Below, piece by piece: positions 6,569-12,377 of a stretch of 12,377 nucleotides of DNA. A program made the position numbers and the translations under genes. Under the pieces are notes generated by a model. The model made no database searches and was not told where the DNA came from. It worked only from the letters and a program-made list of their open reading frames with translations. Source of the stretch: a bacterium (lineage in GTDB: Bacteria > Desulfobacterota > GWC2-55-46 > DRQE01); assembly GCA_027017505.1 (NCBI GenBank), contig JALUQR010000098.1, positions 1-12,377 of the forward strand, in the 5' to 3' direction. Positions within the stretch are counted from its first letter, which is position 1, and each line of letters opens with the position of its first letter.

Positions 6569-7438
6569 TCACAGCCCCTGCACGAAAAACACCTTCATAG
6601 AAGGTGGCACAGCGTGAATCACCTCTCTGCGGGCTGTCTCTGCCTTATCCCTGTCAAAGAATATACCAAACACAGTGGGACCACTTCCGCTCATAAGGGC
6701 TGACTCTGCACCTGCGTCAAGAAGAACCTCCTTCATGTAGCCAACCTCAGGATAGCTCCTGAGCACCACCTCTTCCAGGTCATTTGCCATGTACCTTAGC
6801 ACATCTTCCCTTGCCCTTATTGAAACCTGGAAACTGTTTAAAATATTACTTTTTGCCCCTTCTGTCAAGTCAAAACTCTGGTAAACCCTGGAGGTCGGAA
6901 TGGCAAAACCTGGGTTTATCAATATATAATAATATTCTGGAAGTTCTATCTTTTCAACCTTTTCTCCCCTGCCCTTTACAATGGCAGGCCCTTTCTGTAG
7001 AAAAAACGGCACATCAGAGCCACACTCCAGTGCAAGCCCTGAAAGCTCTTCTTCACCGAGGGGATGGGAGAAAAGCTCGTTAAGTGCCATGAGCACACCT
7101 CCCGCATCGCTACTGCCACCGCCAAGTCCTGCTCCAACGGGTATCCTCTTTTCAAGCTCCACCCTCACACGGGCATCTTTTCCCACGGTCTTAAGGAACT
7201 TCTCAACCGCAGTCCACACTATGTTATCCCTTCCCCCTGGCACCTCAGGGCTACTGCAAGAGAGCTCTATGCCACTGCCAGCACATACACTTACCACAAG
7301 CCTGTCATAGAGGCTTACAGGCTGTATGAGCGAGAATATCTCATGGTAGCCATCTGCCCTTCGCTGGCCAACCCTCAAAAAGAGGTTTATCTTTGCAGGA
7401 CATAAAAGTTCCCTTGATTGTGTCCCCTCTGGCACCAC
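6569..7438 (-). CDS. ispE: 4-diphosphocytidyl-2-C-methyl-D-erythritol kinase
   Basis: GHMP-family kinase that phosphorylates CDP-methylerythritol in the MEP (non-mevalonate) isoprenoid pathway, in the cytoplasm. It has 289 aa, the usual size. Motifs in order: PAKINLFL with catalytic Lys16, ADGYHEI (28-34), the glycine-rich ATP loop PVGAGLGGGSSDAGG (100-114), CGSDVPFF with catalytic Asp142, and the C-terminal SGSGPT (250-255). No in-frame ATG is available near the N-terminus. The GTG at 7438, or the adjacent GTG at 7435, is preceded by AGGGG at 6 or 9 nt, so the start is a GTG and may be one codon shorter than given. The gene begins 31 nt after the last antiporter gene, with no terminator between them, and is followed by tRNA-Gln after 14 nt. 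Confidence 0.97.
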   Translation of the reverse strand: MVPEGTQSRELLCPAKINLFLRVGQRRADGYHEIFSLIQPVSLYDRLVVSVCAGSGIELSCSSPEVPGGRDNIVWTAVEKFLKTVGKDARVRVELEKRIPVGAGLGGGSSDAGGVLMALNELFSHPLGEEELSGLALECGSDVPFFLQKGPAIVKGRGEKVEKIELPEYYYILINPGFAIPTSRVYQSFDLTEGAKSNILNSFQVSIRAREDVLRYMANDLEEVVLRSYPEVGYMKEVLLDAGAESALMSGSGPTVFGIFFDRDKAETARREVIHAVPPSMKVFFVQGL

Positions 7439-7469
7439 ATCTCACCCCTGTACAATCATATCACATGGT

Positions 7470-9218
7470 TTAAAAGAGAAGGAAGAACAGGTTAAGGGCA
7501 ACAAACAGACCTATGAGAATAGAGAGCGCATAGTCAGGGAGTTTTCCTGTCTGAAATCTCCTCAGGGCCTGGCCAAGCCCCACAAAGAAGTTTGCGATAC
7601 CGTTGACTATTGCGTCTATCACCCCTGCATCGAACCTCCATGAACACACCGCAGTAAGCCAGCCATAGTTAAGAAAGACCCTCTGGTAAAGCCCGCTTAC
7701 AAAATCATCTGCCACAGCTATGATGTTCCTTGCAACCCACATGAATGCCCTTGCCCCCATCCTGTAGAACCAGTCCGTATCAAGGCTTATGGTGGGCTCA
7801 CCGCCGAGTTTCTTTATGTAGAGTATAAACCCGTAGAGGGTGAAAAGCAGTATCTGGCTCGTCCAGACCACATGCTCTGCGGTGTATGGCTCGTAATGCA
7901 TGGGGTGAGGAAGAAGGTTGTAGAGCACATCCGGATACACACCTATCAGTATACACAGAAACCCTGCAATACCCATGCCTATGAGCATGTTGGCAGGTGG
8001 GTCCTGTGCCCTGATACCCCTGTCCTCTGCCAGGAATGTAAAGTAGGGCAGTTTTAGTCCTGTGTGCAGGAATGTTCCTGACGATGCAAGTGTCAGGAAC
8101 AGCCATGCAAAGGTCATGTGCTCCTCTGCTGCGGCAGAAAGCACTATGGATTTACTCACGAACCCGCTGAACAGCGGAACCGATGATATTGCAAAGGCAC
8201 CCACCATGTAGAGTATGAATGTCCACGGCATGGTCTTGTACAAACCGCCAAGCTCCGTGAGTTTGCTTCTTCCCGTCATAAACAGAACCGCACCTGCACC
8301 CATAAAGAGCAGACCCTTGTAGAGTATGTGGGCAAAGGCATGGGCAACCGCACCGTTTATTGCCATCTCCGTGCCAATACCACATGCAGCAACCATGTAT
8401 CCAACCTGGCTTATTATGTGGTAGGCAAGAAGACTTCTGATCTCGGTTTCCAGAACCGCATACACAACACCATAGACAGCCATTATGGTTCCGAGCACTA
8501 TGAGAAGCTCCTCTCCCGCAAACGCCCTTGCGAGCACATACACCGCGGTCTTTGTGGTGTATGCTGACATGAAGACCGCACCTGGAACAGTTGCCTGCGG
8601 GTAGGCATCGGGTAGCCACGCTCCAAAGGGTGGAACAGAGGCGTTTGTTATGAATCCCACAAGCAGAAGCCAGTAGGCAAGCCCGCTGAACTCTGCATGG
8701 GTGAATGCAAAACTGCCCGTTTGTGTGTACTGAAGCACCATACCACCGAGCACGCATACCCCGCTGAAGGTGTGAACCAGTATGTACCTGTATGCAGCAT
8801 CATACGCCTCCTTCGTTCGCCTGTACAGCACGAGACACATTGATGAGAATGCCATGAATTCCCAGAAGAGCAACAGCGTTATGTAATCCCCTGCAAAGGC
8901 AACGCCTATGGCACCACCAGCGTAAACGAAGGCAGCAACATGATGGCCTGCCTCCTTTACCTTCAGCCCGTACCATGCCCCTATAAACGCCATTATGGTG
9001 AAGATATATGCAAAGGCAAGGCTCAGCTTGTCCACCCTGCCGAAGATAATATCCTGCCCCAGTATGTTAAATGTACCGTATACGCCCTGCTCCATGTAGA
9101 AAACACTGAGGAACGCAAGGGCAGGTAGCAGAAGCACATAGAACTCCCTCAGCCTGCCCCTTAAAACAGGAATGAGAACAGAGCCAGCTATCAATATGCC
9201 CGCAGGGTGAATCCACAT
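7470..9218 (-). CDS. MrpD/NuoL-like proton-conducting membrane subunit with NuoL-type C-terminal tail
   Basis: Polytopic membrane protein of 582 aa with about 14 core hydrophobic helices, in the family of Mrp antiporter subunit D and complex I subunits NuoL/M/N, which conduct H+ or Na+ across the cytoplasmic membrane. Seen: Glu120 in LLLFWEFMAFSS (TM5 Glu), Lys223 in TTKTAVYV, HAFAHILYKGLLF with Lys301, and Lys356 in SGFVSKS. The TM7 lysine found in the family motif (GFAKAAIMPFH in its neighbour) is Asn192 here (TNASVPPFG), and the His after PF is Gly199. After about residue 455 comes an extension with SLDTDWFYR, LRRFQTG and a final hydrophobic helix, resembling the end of NuoL. AGGAGG precedes the ATG, and the gene starts 24 nt after the 82-aa gene. 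The family is certain; whether it works in complex I, an Mrp-like antiporter or a hybrid is not. Confidence 0.88.
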   Translation of the reverse strand: MWIHPAGILIAGSVLIPVLRGRLREFYVLLLPALAFLSVFYMEQGVYGTFNILGQDIIFGRVDKLSLAFAYIFTIMAFIGAWYGLKVKEAGHHVAAFVYAGGAIGVAFAGDYITLLLFWEFMAFSSMCLVLYRRTKEAYDAAYRYILVHTFSGVCVLGGMVLQYTQTGSFAFTHAEFSGLAYWLLLVGFITNASVPPFGAWLPDAYPQATVPGAVFMSAYTTKTAVYVLARAFAGEELLIVLGTIMAVYGVVYAVLETEIRSLLAYHIISQVGYMVAACGIGTEMAINGAVAHAFAHILYKGLLFMGAGAVLFMTGRSKLTELGGLYKTMPWTFILYMVGAFAISSVPLFSGFVSKSIVLSAAAEEHMTFAWLFLTLASSGTFLHTGLKLPYFTFLAEDRGIRAQDPPANMLIGMGIAGFLCILIGVYPDVLYNLLPHPMHYEPYTAEHVVWTSQILLFTLYGFILYIKKLGGEPTISLDTDWFYRMGARAFMWVARNIIAVADDFVSGLYQRVFLNYGWLTAVCSWRFDAGVIDAIVNGIANFFVGLGQALRRFQTGKLPDYALSILIGLFVALNLFFLLF

Positions 9219-9242
9219 ATCCTGAAACCCCTCCTTAAGTTT

Positions 9243-9491
9243 TTACCTTTCGTAATAATCCTCGTCCTTCTGGAGCCACCACTTACCAAGTGCCTTTGAC
9301 ACAACGATGATGAGTATGCAGGATACAAACCCGTATACGGCGTTGAACCCTGGAATCCTGTCCCAGAAGAAGGCGATGTGGTGCCTGGGTATGACAAAAT
9401 CAAGTAGCACCAGAATCACCATCGTTATGTACATGAGCTTTTTAAGAAAGCCCATAACACGGGGGTTCTCGAATATCCTCTCCAGCCTCAT
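9243..9491 (-). CDS. Small two-helix membrane protein of unknown function in the antiporter cluster
   Basis: An 82-aa protein, function not recognised. It has a basic amphipathic N-terminus (residues 1-18), a hydrophobic segment (about 19-34), a linker with PRHH (35-38), FFWDRIPGF (41-49) and NAVYGF, a second hydrophobic segment (about 52-68), and a charged aromatic tail ending WWLQKDEDYYER. Its ATG (9491-9489) overlaps the stop of the preceding 488-aa gene as ATGA, and GAGAGGG lies upstream, so translation is coupled and the gene is real. The same frame is open further upstream inside the neighbour, but that part is a shadow. It does not look like MrpC/NuoK (three helices) or MrpE/F/G. I recall similar small proteins, annotated only as hypothetical, beside MrpD-like genes in Desulfobacterota. 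An accessory or assembly subunit is a reasonable guess. Confidence 0.85.
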   Translation of the reverse strand: MRLERIFENPRVMGFLKKLMYITMVILVLLDFVIPRHHIAFFWDRIPGFNAVYGFVSCILIIVVSKALGKWWLQKDEDYYER

Positions 9492-10954
9492 CTTATCACC
9501 CTCTCTGCCAGTGAAAGAAAGTAATCGGGGTATATTCCTATAACTATAGATATAACTGCGGTGATAACCAGTGGTACCACCACAAATCCAGGTGCCTCGC
9601 TGACCTCTTCTATGTGGCTGTCTGGTTCTGGCTCCTTGAAGAACGCCCTGAACACTATCGGCAGAAAGTAGGCTGCATTCAGAATGGTACTCGCAAGAAG
9701 CACCATTATGAGTGCCACAGAGCCTGCCTTCAGAGAACCCGTAATCAGGAACCACTTGCTTGTAAACCCTGCAACCGCTGGCACCCCTATCATGCTAAGG
9801 GTTCCCACCGTGAAGGCAGCCATGGTGAAGGGCATCTTCCTGCCAATGCCGTTGAGTTTGCTAATCTTCTTTATGTGAGACGCAACATATATGGAACCCG
9901 CACAGAAAAAGAGCGTTATCTTTGAGAATGCATGGTTTGCTATGTGAAGTATTCCACCCAGTATGCCATCTGGCGTTAGAAGTGCCACACCAAGTATTAC
10001 ATACGAAAGCTGGCTTACCGTTGAGTAGGCAAGGCGTGCCTTGAGGTCGTCCTTTGTAAGGGCTATTATGGATGCGGTAATTATGGTAAAGGATACGAAG
10101 AACGCTGTGGGTATTCCAAGGTTGTAGATGCTCATTGCATCCAGCCCGAAGGTGTAAAGTATAACCCTTACGATGGAGAACACACCAACCTTCACCACCG
10201 CAACCGCATGGAGCAGACCACTTACAGGTGTGGGTGCCACCATTGCAGAGGGTAGCCAGTTGTGGAACGGCATTATAGCTGCCTTTGCAAATCCTATAAG
10301 GAAGAACACATATGTGAGGGTTACAAGCACAGGTTGCATCCCTGCGGTGAACACCCCGCCCTCTTTGAAGTCCAGCGTGCCGGTTATCATGTAGGTCATA
10401 ACTATGGCAGCAAGAAGGGCTGTCTTAGAAAGACCCACAAGATAGACTATGTATTTCTTTCCACCCTCCCATGCCTCCTCGTCCTCGTGGTGGGCAACAA
10501 GGGGATAGGTCATGATGCTTAGTATCTCGTAGAAGATGTAAAGGGTGAAAAGGTTCTTTGCAAATGCCACACCCAGTGCACTTGACAGTGCTATGGCAAA
10601 GCAGGCAAAGTAACGGGTCTGTGAATGCTCGTTGAGACTGCGCATGTAGCCTATGGAATAGGCTGTGGTTACAATCCACAGAAACGATGCGGTGGTTGCA
10701 AAGAACAGCCCCAGGGCATCCACCCTGAAGCCAAATTCTATCCCCGGCAGGATGGTAAACAGCGTGCACTCTATCGTCTTGCCCTCCAGTATCAGGGGTG
10801 TCATGGAGAGCACTATGAGAAACTTTATTATGGACGCACCGAAGGACCAGAACTCCCTCAGGTCAGGGTTCTTTGAAGACGCCACTATGAGCACCACAGC
10901 AACTGCTGAAACGAGCACCGCAAGAAATGGCTTTATAGAGGTAACTACTTCCAT
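9488..10954 (-). CDS. MrpD/NuoM-like cation/proton antiporter subunit
   Basis: Polytopic membrane protein of 488 aa with about 14 hydrophobic helices, homologous to Mrp antiporter subunit D and complex I NuoM. All expected ion-path residues are present: Glu143 (IFYEILSI, TM5), Lys224 (GFAKAAIMPFHNWLP, TM7), Lys255 (VVKVGVF, TM8) and Lys400 (GFTSKWFLITG, TM12). The APTPVSGLLHA stretch (240-250) and LKARLAYSTVSQLSY (304-318) are typical. The broken helices of TM7 and TM12 are implied by the conserved prolines. The ATG follows AGGAGG at 5 nt spacing, and that SD overlaps the nuoN stop. The stop overlaps the start of the 82-aa gene (ATGA). It is closer in pattern to MrpD/NuoM than to NuoN, but subunit naming inside this family is uncertain without a tree. 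Confidence 0.9.
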   Translation of the reverse strand: MEVVTSIKPFLAVLVSAVAVVLIVASSKNPDLREFWSFGASIIKFLIVLSMTPLILEGKTIECTLFTILPGIEFGFRVDALGLFFATTASFLWIVTTAYSIGYMRSLNEHSQTRYFACFAIALSSALGVAFAKNLFTLYIFYEILSIMTYPLVAHHEDEEAWEGGKKYIVYLVGLSKTALLAAIVMTYMITGTLDFKEGGVFTAGMQPVLVTLTYVFFLIGFAKAAIMPFHNWLPSAMVAPTPVSGLLHAVAVVKVGVFSIVRVILYTFGLDAMSIYNLGIPTAFFVSFTIITASIIALTKDDLKARLAYSTVSQLSYVILGVALLTPDGILGGILHIANHAFSKITLFFCAGSIYVASHIKKISKLNGIGRKMPFTMAAFTVGTLSMIGVPAVAGFTSKWFLITGSLKAGSVALIMVLLASTILNAAYFLPIVFRAFFKEPEPDSHIEEVSEAPGFVVVPLVITAVISIVIGIYPDYFLSLAERVIR

Positions 10955-10959
10955 CCCGA

Positions 10960-10965
10960 CCTCCT
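10960..10965 (-). promoter_or_regulatory. Shine-Dalgarno of the 488-aa subunit overlapping the nuoN stop codon
   Basis: The minus strand reads TAGGAGG: TAG (10966-10964) ends nuoN and AGGAGG (10965-10960) is the binding site of the next gene, 5 nt before its ATG. This is the same design as at the prs-rplY junction and suggests translational coupling. Confidence 0.7.
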
Positions 10966-12377
10966 AAATGAGAGCTGACATACGCTGTATGAGTTCTATA
11001 AGATAACCCGGGTACACACCGAGCACTATGGCACCTGTTATGCCCACCGCTATGACGAATCCCACACCGAAGGACTCTGCGGTGATATGTCTTCTTACAG
11101 GCTCCTTCATGTACATCAGAAGCACCACCCTTATGTAAAAATACGCTGCCACCGCACTTGCAACCACAGCGAGAAGGGCGAGCCCCACCATGCCCTTATT
11201 TACAAGGGCCATGAATATGTAGAACTTGCCCACAAACCCTGCGGTGGGTGGTATGCCCGCAAGGGAGAACATAAAGATGAGCATGGCAAGGGCAAGCCCG
11301 CGGTGGTTCTTTGCAAGCCCACGGTAGTCCTCTATAAGCTCTCCACTCTGGGATGCCCTCCTCATGAAGACCACAACCGCAAAGGCCCCCAGATTCATGA
11401 ACAGATAGACCATCATGTAAAACACAACCGCTGCAACACCCTCATTGGTTGCGGGCAAAAGCCCCAGAAGTGCATAGCCCGCATGGCCTATGCTTGAGTA
11501 GGCAAGCATCCTCTTTATATTGGTCTGCACTATGGCAACTATGTTTCCGTAAAACATGGTTGCCACTGCCACCACCGCAAGAAGCACCTGCCAGTGCTCG
11601 TATACAGGCACAAGCCCCTCTGTGAACACCCTTAAGAATACTGCAAATGCCGCAGCCTTCGGCCCAACAGACATAAAGGCTGTTACAGGTGTGGGTGCAC
11701 CCTCGTACACATCAGGTGTCCACGCATGAAACGGCACCACCGCAACCTTGAAGCCAAACCCGCATAAAAGCCCCACCACAGCAAGACCCAGTGCAGGGCT
11801 GAATGCCTCTGCCTCTTCAAATACCCTGGCTATGGCGGTAAGCTCTGTGGAGCCCGTTATACCGTATATAATTGATATGCCGTAAAGAAGTATGCCAGAG
11901 GAAAACCCCCCAAGTATGACATACTTCATGGCCCCTTCAACAGACCTCTTGTCCTTTTCAAGAAAACCTGTTAACACATACACGGGCAGACTCATCAGCT
12001 CAAGCCCTATGTATATGGTCAAAAGGTCTCTGCCAGAGGCCATAATCATCATACCGCACAGGGAAAAGAGCATCAGCGTGTAGTACTCTCCACCCCTTAT
12101 GCCCTCCTCTCTGATGTAGTAGAAGGAGAGCACTATGGAAAGCACCGTTGCAAGGTAGAATATGAGCTTGAAGATGGTGGAATATCCATCAAGTATGAAC
12201 ATGCCCGCAAAGGCAACCTCTCCCATGTAATCTGTGGTTGCAAGGTATATGGATATTCCCCCTGCTGTAACCGCTGTTAGCAGTGCAAAGACACCTATTA
12301 TGGATTTATCCTCCCTTCTGCAGACAAACTCCACCATAAGAAGCACGCAGGCTATCACCGCAACCACTATCTCTGGG
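10964..12377 (-). CDS. nuoN: NADH-quinone oxidoreductase subunit N (NuoN), 5' end cut by the window
   Basis: Antiporter-like membrane subunit of respiratory complex I, part of the proton-pumping arm. The frame is open to the right edge; the residues before the in-frame GTG at 12367 read PEIV, matching the conserved Pro-Glu near the NuoN N-terminus (LLPEI type), so a few residues are missing and that GTG is internal. Counting from the GTG, 467 aa are seen with about 13-14 hydrophobic helices. Key residues: Glu123 (GLELMSLPVYVL, very typical of NuoN), Lys207 (FGFKVAVVPFHAWTPDVYEG), Lys237 (SVGPKAAAF) and Lys381 (GFVGKFYIF). TNIKRMLAYSSIGHAGY (282-298) is another NuoN signature. No complex I gene lies downstream; the usual upstream partners (nuoL, nuoM) would be beyond the right edge. 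It is coupled to the 488-aa subunit gene. Confidence 0.95.
   Translation of the reverse strand, partial: PEIVVAVIACVLLMVEFVCRREDKSIIGVFALLTAVTAGGISIYLATTDYMGEVAFAGMFILDGYSTIFKLIFYLATVLSIVLSFYYIREEGIRGGEYYTLMLFSLCGMMIMASGRDLLTIYIGLELMSLPVYVLTGFLEKDKRSVEGAMKYVILGGFSSGILLYGISIIYGITGSTELTAIARVFEEAEAFSPALGLAVVGLLCGFGFKVAVVPFHAWTPDVYEGAPTPVTAFMSVGPKAAAFAVFLRVFTEGLVPVYEHWQVLLAVVAVATMFYGNIVAIVQTNIKRMLAYSSIGHAGYALLGLLPATNEGVAAVVFYMMVYLFMNLGAFAVVVFMRRASQSGELIEDYRGLAKNHRGLALAMLIFMFSLAGIPPTAGFVGKFYIFMALVNKGMVGLALLAVVASAVAAYFYIRVVLLMYMKEPVRRHITAESFGVGFVIAVGITGAIVLGVYPGYLIELIQRMSALI

Noticed and set aside
6555..6600. A tRNA promoter just before tRNA-Gln (TATATC near 6561-6566)
   Set aside because: The possible -10 is a poor match, no acceptable -35 is seen at the right distance in the end of ispE, and the tight spacing favours co-transcription.
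8152..8757. Minus-strand 201-codon frame inside the 582-aa antiporter gene
   Set aside because: Out of frame with the true gene and very rich in Cys, Arg and His; the real frame has clear membrane helices and family motifs.
9492..9755. N-terminal part of the frame that continues upstream of the 82-aa protein
   Set aside because: It lies inside the coding region of the 488-aa subunit in another frame, has no membrane-protein character, and a well-placed SD plus ATGA overlap supports the start at 9491.
10222..11698. A 16-base sequence repeated at 10222-10237 and 11683-11698
   Set aside because: Both copies encode the homologous APTPV motif of paralogous antiporter subunits with the same codons; this is protein conservation, not a DNA repeat element.

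Overview
This 12.4-kb window comes from a bacterial chromosome and is almost fully coding. One gene end, an RNase G, lies on the plus strand. Everything from 991 to the right edge is on the minus strand with very short gaps, so the minus strand reads like one long operon or a chain of coupled operons. The organism is a bacterium: it has good AGGAGG-type ribosome binding sites, a tRNA-Gln with an encoded CCA, and bacterial RNase G, L25/Ctc, Pth and IspE. ATA is a favoured Ile codon and AGG/AGA are common Arg codons. The gene order ispE - tRNA-Gln - prs - rplY - pth - ychF is one I associate from memory with Desulfobacterota/Geobacter-like and Nitrospirota-like lineages. Together with the K+-dependent pyrophosphatase and the complex I/Mrp-type genes, this suggests an energy-limited, probably anaerobic and possibly thermophilic member of such a group. 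That taxonomic statement is inference.

Layout in minus-strand transcription order, right to left. (1) A membrane ion-pumping block: nuoN (cut by the window edge), a 488-aa MrpD/NuoM-like subunit, an 82-aa two-helix membrane protein I cannot name, and a 582-aa MrpD-like subunit with a NuoL-like C-terminal tail. (2) Only 31 nt later, a housekeeping block: ispE (isoprenoid precursor synthesis), tRNA-Gln(UUG), prs (PRPP synthesis), rplY/ctc (ribosomal protein L25), pth (peptidyl-tRNA hydrolase), hppA (membrane pyrophosphatase) and ychF (translation-associated P-loop NTPase). The plus-strand rng ends 12 bp from the end of ychF in a convergent arrangement.

How the parts fit together: NuoN and the two D-type subunits are antiporter-like modules that move H+ or Na+ in complex I, Mrp or hybrid complexes. 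HppA couples PPi hydrolysis to ion pumping, so it also feeds the membrane ion gradient and recovers energy from the PPi that biosynthesis releases. prs, tRNA-Gln, rplY, pth, ychF and rng all belong to nucleotide supply, translation or RNA processing.

The points most worth a second look are: the antiporter cassette with its unnamed 82-aa protein and the Lys-to-Asn change in its last subunit; the intrinsic terminator placed directly in front of the ychF ribosome binding site, with a possible leader-peptide/attenuator arrangement; and the tRNA-Gln whose CCA end overlaps the prs Shine-Dalgarno sequence. There is no sign of mobile elements, CRISPR, phage genes or recent transfer, and no gene-free stretch longer than about 105 nt.
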